Notes under the pieces: generated by a model | Told to the model about the DNA's origin: nothing | Database searches by the model: none | The model's input: the letters and a program-made list of their open reading frames with translations, nothing else | From: Oceanimonas smirnovii ATCC BAA-899 | Lineage (GTDB): Bacteria; Pseudomonadota; Gammaproteobacteria; Enterobacterales; Aeromonadaceae | Length of the DNA: 64,000 bases | Direction of reading: 5' to 3' | Assembly: GCF_000381965.1 (NCBI RefSeq) | Contig: NZ_KB908456.1 | Span: forward strand, 186,001 to 250,000 | In this document: positions 43,555 to 55,324 of the stretch, piece by piece | Layout of the letters: each line of letters starts with the position of its first letter | Numbering within the stretch: the first letter of the stretch is position 1 | Program-made: the position numbers and the translations under genes

Positions 43555-44247
43555 ATGACTCAGACAAAAAACTTTAAACATAGCGAGCACATTATGGGTA
43601 AAAACAGACTTCCTGAATTAGCCAAAACTCAGCTTTCAGACTTACTGAACCAGCCTGGTTGCATTCTGTACAGCAGTCATAAAACGCTGAAGCCAGGCGA
43701 TATCTATCTGATGGGGTTTAATCCAGGTGGAGCGGGAGGAAAACCTCTCTCACATCATATAGATGGTATGCTTGATTATGATAAAAATGCATATATTGAT
43801 GAGTCCTGGAGCAACCTGAAAGGTGAGTCAAAAAAAGGGGCGTCACCTCTTCAAAAACGTGTTTGCTGGATTATTCAGAGTCTGGGATACAATCCCAAAG
43901 ATGTATGTGCAAGTAACCTGATATTTTTTCAGAGCAGAGCCGCTGTTGATATTGATTATTCACTTGCCGAAACGTGCTGGCCTGTACATGAAGCCATTAT
44001 CGATATAGTTCAACCCAAAATAATACTCACCTTTGGCAACTCGGCAATATCTCCATACGGATATTTGAAATCTGTTTATGGTGGAGAAGAAGATGTAGCT
44101 CCGTCCGGCCATGGCAACTGGATGATAAAAGGGTTTAAAACCAAAATTAATGGCAGGCCTGTATATGTAGCAGGGCTGCCACATTTAAGCCGTTACTCTC
44201 CAATAGGTAAAGAAGACGTAACACACTGGATTTCAGGGAAATTTTAA
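43555..44247 (+). CDS. Protein of unknown function, possible uracil-DNA-glycosylase-like fold
   Basis: About 230 residues from the ATG at 43555; another ATG at 43594 is equally plausible. I do not recognise the family with confidence. Three features look UDG-like: YLMGFNPGGAGG near residue 53 (compare GxNPG of motif 1), QPKIILTFGNSA near 154-165 (compare the PKxIxxLGxxA strand), and HLSRYSP near 217-223 (compare the HPSxxS motif). A RAxVDIDYSLAETCWPVHEAIIDIV helix lies between. It could be a DNA-repair or base-excision nuclease, perhaps brought in with the island, but this is an inference. A terminator follows. Confidence 0.4.
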   Translation: MTQTKNFKHSEHIMGKNRLPELAKTQLSDLLNQPGCILYSSHKTLKPGDIYLMGFNPGGAGGKPLSHHIDGMLDYDKNAYIDESWSNLKGESKKGASPLQKRVCWIIQSLGYNPKDVCASNLIFFQSRAAVDIDYSLAETCWPVHEAIIDIVQPKIILTFGNSAISPYGYLKSVYGGEEDVAPSGHGNWMIKGFKTKINGRPVYVAGLPHLSRYSPIGKEDVTHWISGKF

Positions 44248-44264
44248 AAACAATGTCTTGCACC

Positions 44265-44288
44265 AAGGCGGCTTTAGGCCGCCTTTTT
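44265..44288 (+). terminator. Rho-independent terminator
   Basis: AAGGCGGC (44265-44272) pairs with GCCGCCTT (44278-44285), five-base loop, then TTT. Confidence 0.85.
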
Positions 44289-44459
44289 ATTATATTCTTA
44301 TTTTTTCTCGGGAATAAAAAACCAGCGACGCAACCTGTCGCAACAAGGTATAAAAATACCACTAACGGCCCTAACGCCTCCCTCCCCTGTTGCTTTATTT
44401 TTTTGATTAATTAACACTGAACTCATAAAAAACAATAAAGCACGGAGATATAGATATAA

Positions 44460-44783
44460 ATGGATAACCTCGACATTCAGCACTGGATTGCCATTGCTGC
44501 TTTTGCCCTTGTTTTGATCGCTGCATTAAGATACAGCAACGAACCGAATGTGCAAAAAAAGATCAAGATGCGCAAGCGGTTTTACATAACCATGGGCGTG
44601 CTTGCGCCTTTTGTTATGCTGGGTTCGCCCTTTGAGATTGAACTTAAGGCTGCACTTATTGTGTTTTCACCCTTTGTGCTTCTTCTCAACTACCTTGTTA
44701 CCCGCAATTGCACAAATTGTGGTGGTGAGTTCAAACCTAAGAATAATGAAGATACAGTAACCATTTGTAAATACTGTCGTTAA
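44460..44783 (+). CDS. Small membrane protein with C-terminal zinc ribbon
   Basis: A 107-residue protein. Membrane segments lie about 9-24, 42-56 and 64-82, followed by a short cytoplasmic zinc ribbon: CTNC near 84-87 and CKYC near 103-106. An upstream GGAG stands about 15 bases before the ATG. I do not recognise the family. A zinc ribbon on a small membrane protein suggests binding to a partner or regulatory site. Isolated between two terminator-bounded genes and a gap of about 160 bases. Confidence 0.55.
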   Translation: MDNLDIQHWIAIAAFALVLIAALRYSNEPNVQKKIKMRKRFYITMGVLAPFVMLGSPFEIELKAALIVFSPFVLLLNYLVTRNCTNCGGEFKPKNNEDTVTICKYCR

Positions 44784-44940
44784 CAGCAACTGAGTTAACG
44801 GGTTGCTTGAGAAAAGCTGCTTGGTTTGGAGTAATCAGCGGTTTTCTGACCTGCTATTACTTTCATTTTTCAAAGCCTGCCCACAACGATTCAGAAAAAG
44901 AGTAATGTGCGCAAGCTATTGAGCCAGCTGAGGGCTGCCG

Positions 44941-45285
44941 TTAGCCGGCAGACTCAAAATACTTATTCATCAGCCGCACATTACGCTTGTTAGCTTTAAA
45001 GGCAAAGTCGAACAGGTCGCCCAGTATGGGAATGCTGCCGATCACCAGCTCCAGCAAAATGTTGAAGCCCATGCGGGCCAACAGGGTGAAAGGCAGCTTC
45101 ATGCGGGCAGCCTGCAGCAGTATGTAACCGGAGAAAACCGCACCGGTCAGGTCCCCTACCCCGGGCACCAGGCCGATAATGCCGTCCAGGCCAATACGAA
45201 AGCCGCCGGGCAGGCGGATAGCGCTGTCCAGCAGCCAGGCCATACGCTCCAGCTTTTCGCGGGTTTTCTGTCTGTTTCCGTCCAT
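44941..45285 (-). CDS. DUF4112 family membrane protein
   Basis: About 114 residues from the ATG at 45285. The DUF4112 pattern is visible: MAWLLDSAIRLPGGFRIGLDGIIGLVPGVGDLTGAVFSGYIL then GFNILLELVIGSIPILGDLFDFAFKANKRN. These are small proteins with two or three membrane helices and unknown role. Its start overlaps the last base of the YqaE gene stop (TAATG), so both are produced together. Confidence 0.85.
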   Translation of the reverse strand: MDGNRQKTREKLERMAWLLDSAIRLPGGFRIGLDGIIGLVPGVGDLTGAVFSGYILLQAARMKLPFTLLARMGFNILLELVIGSIPILGDLFDFAFKANKRNVRLMNKYFESAG

Positions 45286-45443
45286 TACTTTTTGGCAATG
45301 ACCCACACCGCATGCACTATGCCGGGAATGTAGCCGAGCAGGGTCAGCAAAATGTTGATCCAGAAGTGCTTGCCCAGCCCCACCTGCAGAAACACGCCCA
45401 GTGGCGGCAGCAAAATGGCAATAAGAATTCGAATAAGATCCAT
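45285..45443 (-). CDS. yqaE: YqaE/Pmp3-family small membrane protein
   Basis: A 52-residue protein below most ORF cutoffs. It begins MDLIRILIAILLPPLGVFLQVGLG and ends HAVWVIAKK; the ILLPPLGVFLQVG and NILLTLLGYIPGIVHAVWV segments are the two Pmp3 helices. An AAAGGAGG site stands just before the ATG at 45443. Pmp3 proteins stabilise membrane potential under salt or cold stress in yeast and plants; bacterial function is uncertain. It is the first gene of a two-gene operon with DUF4112. The region 45444-45615 between it and aacS has no gene. Confidence 0.9.
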   Translation of the reverse strand: MDLIRILIAILLPPLGVFLQVGLGKHFWINILLTLLGYIPGIVHAVWVIAKK

Positions 45444-45615
45444 GTGGCCTCCTTTGGTCAGCGTTTCAAGTTAAGCCCTATGGCAGCCATTAAGCAACTG
45501 CACACCCGCTGTTTGCCCTGTAAAACGGTTTCATACGGACATCTGGTGTCGCAGCCGCTATGTTGGGATTCGTTCCAACCTTATGCTTCGCTTTTCACTC
45601 CCTGAAGACGTGCGC

Positions 45616-47586
<1,971 letters not shown>

Positions 47587-47754
47587 TAACGACTCCTGCT
47601 CAGTCAGCATACTCCTTTCAGTGTATGCGCTGGCTGTGTGGGCGCATCAACAATACAAGCGCTCCGCTTTCTTATACAATATGCGGCAATCATGCCGGCC
47701 GCCTGCCGGACACTTCTTTTTCCGAACTTTTCCCGAACTTTGCGGAGCAGCTAC

Positions 47755-49110
<1,356 letters not shown>

Positions 49111-49129
49111 CTCAGGCTAACAGCTAAAC

Positions 49130-49164
49130 GGGCCGGTACGTTAACAAGTGCCGGCCCTTTTTTA
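49130..49164 (+). terminator. Rho-independent terminator
   Basis: Ten-pair stem GGGCCGGTAC/GTGCCGGCCC (one G-T pair) with an eight-base loop and a seven-base T-run. Confidence 0.92.
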
Positions 49165-49223
49165 TTTATTAAATAAATGTTAAAAACAGCGTTATTAGTT
49201 TTCTTAATCGCGTAACTTCAAGC

Positions 49224-50081
49224 ATGAAGAACCTGCCAACGGATTTGCTGCGCACCTTTGTTACCATTAATCAGCTGGGCGGTTTTACTCCCGCCGGTGA
49301 ACGGCTGGGCCGCTCTCAGCCGGCAGTCAGTCTGCAGATGAAGAGGCTGGAAGAGCTGCTGGGCGTAAAACTGTTCAACCGTGGTCAGGGCCTGCAACTG
49401 ACCGAAGAAGGCCAACTGCTGCTGACCTGTGCTCAGCGTATGCTGGATCTGAACGATACGTTGATTTCCCGCCTGAGCACGCCCAGAGTCAGTGGTGCCG
49501 TGCGCCTTGGCATTCCCAATGATTTTGAGGTGTCGTTTCTGGCTACCACCCTTGGGCGCTTTGCGCAGTCTTATCCGGGGGTAACGCTGGATGTAAGCAG
49601 TGATATCAGTGCCAACCTGCTCAGTGATTATAAAAAAGGGGCCTATGACCTGGTCATGGCCATTGAAGAAAGCCGGCCCGAGCAGCATCAGCTGACCGAC
49701 TACATTACCGAGCCGCTGGTATGGGTGCGCAACAGCAATATACTGCTCTCGGCTGACCAGCCACTGCCCCTTATTCTTTACCCAAAGGGGTGTTTGTACC
49801 GGCGTACCATTATTAATGCGCTGAACAAAGCCAACCTGCCCTGGCGGGTGGTATACAGCTCGTCCAGCTTGCTGGGCATTCAGTCAGCCATAAAGGCAGG
49901 TCTTGGCATTAGTGTGCTGTCTAAAAGTACCGTGCCCGAGGGGCTGGAAGCCTCATCCCGCTTTGCTCACTGCCCGGATCTGGGCACGGTTTCCATCGGT
50001 TTTTGCTATAACAACAGCAGCCTCAGCCCGGCGGGCCAAATGCTGCTGGATTATCTTAAGCAGGGGCTGAACACCTTGTAG
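49224..50081 (+). CDS. LysR-family transcriptional regulator
   Basis: A 285-residue regulator. The N-terminal winged helix shows LLRTFVTINQLGGFTPAGERLGRSQPAVSLQMKRLEELLGVKLFNRG (about 9-55); residues about 90-280 form the LysR effector-binding domain. It is convergent with the symporter gene, whose 3' end is 29 bases away. Because the creatinase cluster lies on the opposite strand, it may control it, but no operator is recognised. The ligand is unknown. Confidence 0.85.
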   Translation: MKNLPTDLLRTFVTINQLGGFTPAGERLGRSQPAVSLQMKRLEELLGVKLFNRGQGLQLTEEGQLLLTCAQRMLDLNDTLISRLSTPRVSGAVRLGIPNDFEVSFLATTLGRFAQSYPGVTLDVSSDISANLLSDYKKGAYDLVMAIEESRPEQHQLTDYITEPLVWVRNSNILLSADQPLPLILYPKGCLYRRTIINALNKANLPWRVVYSSSSLLGIQSAIKAGLGISVLSKSTVPEGLEASSRFAHCPDLGTVSIGFCYNNSSLSPAGQMLLDYLKQGLNTL

Positions 50082-50105
50082 GCCGGGAATAACCCCGGCC
50101 TGCAA
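50080..50105. repeat. Hairpin between convergent lysR and symporter genes
   Basis: AGGCCGGG/CCCGGCCT with a six-base loop (50080-50101), lying at the lysR stop. In reverse complement it reads TGCAGGCCGGGGTTATTCCC, like the hairpin at 13273-13295, so this is a dispersed palindrome that may act as terminator. Confidence 0.5.
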
Positions 50106-50110
50106 ACCAC

Positions 50111-51574
50111 TCAGCAGCTGCGGGCCATGGCTCCTGCCGGGGCAGACTGGGTCAGCTTGCTCACTGTGATATAGATGACAGAAGACGCCAGACAACCATA
50201 AAGCGGCCCTTCCACCCAGCCCACCTCGGTAAACAGCAAAAAGCTGCCGCTGGTGACCAGGCCGGTGAACATGGCCGCCAGGGCACCATAGCCGTTACCC
50301 TGCCAGAAGGACGAGATAAACACTGGGCCTATCATCACCGCCAGCAGGGTGCCGGAGCCGAGAATGCCCAGCCAGGACAGCATAAAGGGCGGTGCATACA
50401 GCATCATTAAAAAGCCCACCAAGCCCAGAATGGCCACCCAGATGCGGTTTATCCACAAAATACGGGCACCGGAGGCCTTGCTCTCGGGAAACAGCGCAGT
50501 GCGCAGATCGTGAGACGCCGCACTCGATACGGTGTGCAGCAGCGAGTTGGCGGTGGACTTCATGGCAAACAGAATAAACAGGGTAATAATGCCCGCCAGC
50601 GCCGGATGCAGAAACTTGGCCAGATACACCGGCATGGCCTGATCCGCTTCCGCCAGCTCAGGATGCGCCACCCGCACATACATGCCCACTATGGGCACCA
50701 GACTCAGCAAGCAACCCATGGGTGCCACCCAAATGGCCACATGGTGCATTTTTACCGTCGGCTTGAACGCCAGAAAACGCACCGCCATGTAAGGCAGCAC
50801 GGCGGTAAACAGGAAGGCATAGGGCAGCACCAGAAATACCGAGCCCTTGCTGTCGCCGTAGGGATCCGAGGTGGTGGGGTTGAGCAGCTCCGGATCAATG
50901 GCATTGAGCCTGTCTATCATGTCGGTAAGGCTGATGTCGGTAAAAATCTGCACCATCATCACCAGAGCGCCTATGCCCATGCCCGCCACCATCAGGGTGT
51001 CGGTCCAGGCCACGGCAGCCAGGCCACCGAGCATGGTGTAAAGGATGATCACCGAGATCATCAGCAATGCGCTTTCGGTCAGGGTAATGCCCAGCCAGGA
51101 CGCCCCCAGCAGCCCCACCGCCTTGATCTGACTGGTAAGAAACACCAGCAGCAGCACTATGGTGATCACCGCAGCCACACCTTTTACCAGCCGCTCCAGT
51201 TTCTGGCCGCCGCCATGCACCTGAGACACATATTCCGGAATGGTGCAGCTGCCCAGCTCATCGGCGCGCCGGCGCAGAAAATGAGCAAAATAGAGCACGG
51301 CAATCACCATGGCCGGCGCAAAAAAGAAATTGCCCAGCACTTCCACCGAGCCAAACTCATAGGCCACGCCGGGCGATCCCATAAAGCCCCAGCCACTGAA
51401 GCCGGTGGCCACTATGGTGCCCGCCCCCACAAAGGGGCCCAGGCTGCGGCCAGCCACCAGAAAGCCGGTTTCATCGCTGTCTTTAACTACCCGGCTGGAC
51501 AGCCAGCCGATCAGGATCAGAACGCCGAAGGAGCCCAGCAACAGGGCCCAGTTCAGAAATGAATAATTTTCCAT
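50111..51574 (-). CDS. Sodium:solute symporter family transporter
   Basis: A 487-residue SSS-family symporter with about 13 helices. Conserved parts: DETGFLVAGRSLGPFVGAGTIVATGFSGWGFMGSPGVAYEFG (about 33-74; substrate and sodium region), ADELGSCTIPEYVSQ, MLGGLAAVAWTDTLM (about 184-198), FAMKSTANSLLHTVSSAASHDL (sodium site region). The ATG at 51574 follows AAAGGGA. It lies downstream of creatinase and the 37-residue gene on the same strand, so creatine, creatinine or sarcosine is a reasonable substrate, which is inference from the neighbours only. Confidence 0.85.
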   Translation of the reverse strand: MENYSFLNWALLLGSFGVLILIGWLSSRVVKDSDETGFLVAGRSLGPFVGAGTIVATGFSGWGFMGSPGVAYEFGSVEVLGNFFFAPAMVIAVLYFAHFLRRRADELGSCTIPEYVSQVHGGGQKLERLVKGVAAVITIVLLLVFLTSQIKAVGLLGASWLGITLTESALLMISVIILYTMLGGLAAVAWTDTLMVAGMGIGALVMMVQIFTDISLTDMIDRLNAIDPELLNPTTSDPYGDSKGSVFLVLPYAFLFTAVLPYMAVRFLAFKPTVKMHHVAIWVAPMGCLLSLVPIVGMYVRVAHPELAEADQAMPVYLAKFLHPALAGIITLFILFAMKSTANSLLHTVSSAASHDLRTALFPESKASGARILWINRIWVAILGLVGFLMMLYAPPFMLSWLGILGSGTLLAVMIGPVFISSFWQGNGYGALAAMFTGLVTSGSFLLFTEVGWVEGPLYGCLASSVIYITVSKLTQSAPAGAMARSC

Positions 51575-51610
51575 CACAAATTCCCTTTGGTCGTTTGGTT
51601 ATGGTGCAGA

Positions 51611-51724
51611 TCAGCGGCAGGGCTTGCGCACGTATTCCCGGTAGACATAGGCCAGGGCGGCCCAGGCAAGAATGATGGCGTTAAGAAAGGCAAACCACTC
51701 CATGGTCCAGGATTCAATTAACAT
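51611..51724 (-). CDS. 37-residue membrane protein, likely symporter accessory subunit
   Basis: A very small frame (MLIESWTMEWFAFLNAIILA... ending YREYVRKPCR) with one membrane helix at about 10-27 and a positively charged tail. A perfect TAGGAGG site precedes the ATG at 51724. Its stop is 36 bases before the symporter start. Small single-helix partners encoded next to sodium symporters are known in other bacteria, so the call rests on size, ribosome site and position. Confidence 0.75.
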   Translation of the reverse strand: MLIESWTMEWFAFLNAIILAWAALAYVYREYVRKPCR

Positions 51725-51741
51725 AACTTCTACCTCCTAAA

Positions 51742-51775
51742 ACAAAGCAGGCCCACCCTGGAGAGTGAGCCTGCT
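51742..51775 (-). terminator. Terminator or attenuator between creatinase and the 37-residue gene
   Basis: On the minus strand AGCAGGCTCAC pairs with GTGGGCCTGCT (one G-T pair), eight-base loop, followed by TTGTTTT. It lies between two genes on the same strand, so it could lower transporter expression relative to creatinase. Confidence 0.65.
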
Positions 51776-51780
51776 GTTCA

Positions 51781-52992
51781 TCAGCCCTTGATAATGTTGT
51801 GCTCGGGGCCGAAGGGGAAGCGGGTGATGTTTTCCACACCGCTTTCGCTGATCACCAGAATATCGTGTTCACGATAGCCACCGGCACCGGGCAGGCCTTC
51901 CGGCAGCATGATCATCGGCTCCATGGAGACCACATGCCCCGGCTCCAGCACGGTTTCAATGTCTTCGCGCAGCTCCAGGCCCGCTTCGCGGCCGTAGTAG
52001 TGACTCAGGGTGCCAAAAGAGTGGCCGTAACCAAAGGTGCGGTACTGCAGCACATCGTGCTCGGCAAAGATTTCGTTCAGCTCGGCGGCAATGTCGCAGC
52101 AGCGGTTGCCGGCCTTGATCAGCTCTAACCCGCGACGGTGCACCTTGCAGTTGATTTCCCACAGCTCCAGATGACGGTCGGAGACGTGCTCGCTGAACAG
52201 GGTCCGCTCCAGCGCCGTGTAGTAGCCACCGATCATGGGAAAGGTGTTCAGGCTGAGAATGTCGCCGGCTTCAATTCTGCGGCTGGTCACCGGGTTGTGA
52301 GCACCGTCTGTATTAATACCTGACTGGAACCACACCCAGGTGTCCATCAGCTCGGCATGAGGGAAGGTGCGGGCAATTTCGCGCACCATGGCCTGAGTGC
52401 CGGCCAGCGCCACTTCGTATTCCGGCACGCCCACGCCAATGGCGTCACGAATGGCGGCACCACCCACATCCGCCACCCGGGCACCCTGCTTGATAAGTGC
52501 AATTTCTTCCGCCGACTTGATCATGCGCATCTTCATGGTGGGCAGGCCAATGTCCACGAACTCGGCGTCCGGCATAGCGGCCTTGAGCTTGTCGAGGTTC
52601 TGCAGGCTCAGGTGGTCAAATTCCACCCCCACCCGGCGGGCACCGCCAATCAATTGTTGCACACCACGAAAGAAGTTGTCTTTCTGCCAGTCGGTATATA
52701 CCAGGTTGTCACCCAGGGCGTTGCGCCGGTAAGGCTGACCGCCGTCTATGTTAGCGGTAATGGTGGTGTGAATGTCCTGGGTCACCGCCAGACCATAGTC
52801 CCGGCCAAACCGGCAGTACACAAAATCACTGAAATAGTTGATGTTGTGATAAGAGGTGAACAGTACGGCGTCTACATCGTTGCCAGCCATGTACTGGCGC
52901 AACTTTTGCTGGCGGGAACGCATTTCCGCCTCGGAAAACATGCCGCGGACTTTTTCACCGTTGGGAATGGTCAGGGTGTTGGGCATCTGCAT
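51781..52992 (-). CDS. Creatinase (creatine amidinohydrolase)
   Basis: A 403-residue protein of exactly the length of Pseudomonas creatinase and collinear with it from MQMPNTLTIPNGEKVR onward. It hydrolyses creatine to sarcosine and urea. The catalytic histidine is in SGINTDGAHNPV at residue 232; LQYRTFGYGHSFGTLSHYYGREAGLELREDI and MEPMIMLPEGLPGAGGYREHD are the substrate and glutamate regions of the pita-bread fold. Start at 52992 has an AAGGAA site. It heads a cluster with a small membrane protein and a symporter. Its product sarcosine is the substrate of the soxBDAG enzyme at 25-30 kb. No creatininase or urease is in the window. Confidence 0.95.
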   Translation of the reverse strand: MQMPNTLTIPNGEKVRGMFSEAEMRSRQQKLRQYMAGNDVDAVLFTSYHNINYFSDFVYCRFGRDYGLAVTQDIHTTITANIDGGQPYRRNALGDNLVYTDWQKDNFFRGVQQLIGGARRVGVEFDHLSLQNLDKLKAAMPDAEFVDIGLPTMKMRMIKSAEEIALIKQGARVADVGGAAIRDAIGVGVPEYEVALAGTQAMVREIARTFPHAELMDTWVWFQSGINTDGAHNPVTSRRIEAGDILSLNTFPMIGGYYTALERTLFSEHVSDRHLELWEINCKVHRRGLELIKAGNRCCDIAAELNEIFAEHDVLQYRTFGYGHSFGTLSHYYGREAGLELREDIETVLEPGHVVSMEPMIMLPEGLPGAGGYREHDILVISESGVENITRFPFGPEHNIIKG

Positions 52993-53366
52993 GATAAGGT
53001 TCCTTCCTTCTGGCTTGGTAACAGAGTGGTTAACTGCGCACCGAAACTGGCTGATGAGCGCATGACCCTGATGCTAGAAAGAAAGCGGCCATAACAGAAA
53101 TGAATAGTTCAAATCCGGCCATTTTCTTTGTTAATGCTTTGTTTAAATGAAACTAAAACCGCCATCACTTATTGACAAAAACCTATCAAGCGTCACATTT
53201 AAACAACTTTTAACTCAGTATGAACTTGATAATTAGCTTCTTTTGAAGCCTTTTTTTTGGCGCGCTGCATTTCTTTATATTTTCTTTATATCTGCTTCCT
53301 TATTCTAAACACCCTTTTGACAGGGCTCGTAATAGGCTTGAGTTATGGCTTACGGAGACTTCAACC

Positions 53367-54023
53367 ATGGCAAAAAAACGTATTGCGGTGATCGGCCTGG
53401 GCCGCTTCGGCTCCGCCTTCTGCCGGGCGGCGCGGGGCGCCGGTCTGGAGGTAATGGCAATAGACTCGGCTCAGGAGCGGGTGCATGCCATCGCCGATGA
53501 TGTGGCCGAGGCCATTATCGCCGACGGCACCGATCCCAAGGTGATCGCCAGCATCGACTGGCGACAATTTTTCGCGGTGGTGGTGGCCATCGGCACCGAT
53601 CTGCAGAGCAGTCTGATCACCATCCTCAACCTGAAGGAGGCCGGGGTCGAGGCAATCTGGTGCAAAACTCGCGACAGTTATCACCACAAGCTGGCACAGA
53701 AGATGGGCGTGAGCCGGGCCATTAACCCGGAGCAGGCCATGGGCGAGATGGTGGCGGCCTGGCTGGGCCATCCCGAGCTGCTGACCCGCCAGGGGTTGTC
53801 CACCGGCCAGGTGGTGGCGGAGCTGGAAGTCAATGCCAGTCACCTTGAGCGCAACCTGGTGGGCCTGCTCGGCCGTCACCATGTCCAGCTGCTGGGCATG
53901 ACCCGCTACAAGGATTACCAGCCCGAGCAGATGATCCAGAGTGCCCGCCTGCAACCGGGTGACAAGCTGCTGCTGCTGGCCGAAACGGAGTCACTGGAAG
54001 CATGTCTGCGCGCCTTGTCCTGA
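53367..54023 (+). CDS. KtrA/TrkA-type potassium uptake regulatory subunit
   Basis: A 218-residue RCK protein. The Rossmann loop GLGRFG is at residues 10-15, followed by an acidic strand end (MAIDS), and an RCK-C domain from about 140. Binds NAD(H)/ATP and gates the membrane subunit. Its end overlaps the next gene by 22 bases. It heads a four-gene operon. The 270 bases upstream are AT-rich with no gene and probably contain the promoter. Confidence 0.88.
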   Translation: MAKKRIAVIGLGRFGSAFCRAARGAGLEVMAIDSAQERVHAIADDVAEAIIADGTDPKVIASIDWRQFFAVVVAIGTDLQSSLITILNLKEAGVEAIWCKTRDSYHHKLAQKMGVSRAINPEQAMGEMVAAWLGHPELLTRQGLSTGQVVAELEVNASHLERNLVGLLGRHHVQLLGMTRYKDYQPEQMIQSARLQPGDKLLLLAETESLEACLRALS

Positions 54024-55324
54024 CCCACAAACGGCTGAGTTCGCCGGCACTGCTGCTGTTGCAGGGCTACCTGGCGCTGGCCTTGGCCGGCAGCCTGTTG
54101 CTGTTGTTGCCCGCAGCCCGAATTAACCCGGTGAGCTGGCTCGACACCCTGTTTACCTCGGTATCGGCGGTTACCGTCACCGGCCTGGTGGTGGTGGATA
54201 CCGGCAGCGACTATTCGGCCCTGGGCCAGACCATCATCGGCCTGCTGATCCAGCTCGGCGGCCTGGGCTACATGACCCTGGGGGCGGCTGCCATGCTGTC
54301 GTTCAACGCCAGCGTGGGATTGCGCAACCAGGCCATGCTCAGCTCCTTCTGGCAGCTGGGGCCGGATCTGCGGCTGCCGGATGTGCTCCGTTTCTCCCTG
54401 CTGTTCAGCCTGGGGGTAGAATCGGTACTGACGGTGCTATTCGCCCTGCACTGGGTGCCACTGCTGGGCTGGCCGCAGGGCCTGGGCATCAGCCTGTTTC
54501 ATGCGGTGTCGGCCTTTAATAACGCCGGTTTCGCCCTGTTCGGCGACTCGCTGATGTCGGTGTCGCCGGGCTGGATGGTGCTGGCCCACGCGGCGGGCTT
54601 TATCGTCGGCGGCCTGGGCTTTGCGGTGCTGTTCGAGCTGCTGGTGCTGCACCGCTGCCGCAGCGTCCATACCCGGCTGGTGCTGTGGGCCACCCTGACC
54701 CTGCTGGCGGTGGGCACCCTGCTGTTGCTGCTGTTCGAACACAATCACAGCCTGGCCGGGCTGGGCTGGCGGGAGCGCCTGCTGCACGCCTTTTTTCAGA
54801 ATGCCTCCGCCCGCACCGCCGGCTTCAACAGTCTGGACATTGCCGCCATGAGCCCGGCGGGCCAGAGCTGGCTGATGCTCAACATGGTGATCGGTGCCGG
54901 CCCCGGCTCCACCGCCGGTGGCATACGTGTTACCACCTTTGTGTTGCTGATCACCGGGGTAGTGGCGGCCCTGCAGGGCCGCACCGAAACCCGCATGCTG
55001 GGGCGCATGCTGGGGGTGGAGTACATGCTGCGGGCCGCCGGCATTCTGGTGATCACCCTGAGCCTGCTGCTGCTGGTGACCCTGCTGGCCTTCTACCTGA
55101 TGCCCGGGGCAGATCCCTTCTCGATGATCTTCGAGCTGATCTCAGCACTGGGCACTGTGGGGCTGTCGACGGGCATGACCGGGGAGTTGAGTCCGGGGGG
55201 CAAAGTGCTCATCATGGCGGTCATGATGATTGGCAAGCTGAGCCCGGTGTATCTGTTTACCGCCCTGGCGGGCAACCCGGAGCGTCCGCTGCGCTACGCG
55301 GGAGGCCGTATTGCTCTGGGATAA
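54002..55324 (+). CDS. KtrB/TrkH-type potassium transporter subunit
   Basis: A 440-residue membrane subunit with the four pore-loop repeats. Filter-like glycines: TVTGL at 58-62, NNAGF near 173, RTAGF near 275 and TVGLS near 386. SSVGLRNQ-type linkers and a GPGSTAGG segment fit KtrB. It forms the potassium (or sodium/potassium) channel opened by the RCK subunit encoded upstream. Start overlaps that gene by 22 bases and its end overlaps the kinase gene by 14 bases. Confidence 0.9.
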   Translation: MSARLVLTHKRLSSPALLLLQGYLALALAGSLLLLLPAARINPVSWLDTLFTSVSAVTVTGLVVVDTGSDYSALGQTIIGLLIQLGGLGYMTLGAAAMLSFNASVGLRNQAMLSSFWQLGPDLRLPDVLRFSLLFSLGVESVLTVLFALHWVPLLGWPQGLGISLFHAVSAFNNAGFALFGDSLMSVSPGWMVLAHAAGFIVGGLGFAVLFELLVLHRCRSVHTRLVLWATLTLLAVGTLLLLLFEHNHSLAGLGWRERLLHAFFQNASARTAGFNSLDIAAMSPAGQSWLMLNMVIGAGPGSTAGGIRVTTFVLLITGVVAALQGRTETRMLGRMLGVEYMLRAAGILVITLSLLLLVTLLAFYLMPGADPFSMIFELISALGTVGLSTGMTGELSPGGKVLIMAVMMIGKLSPVYLFTALAGNPERPLRYAGGRIALG

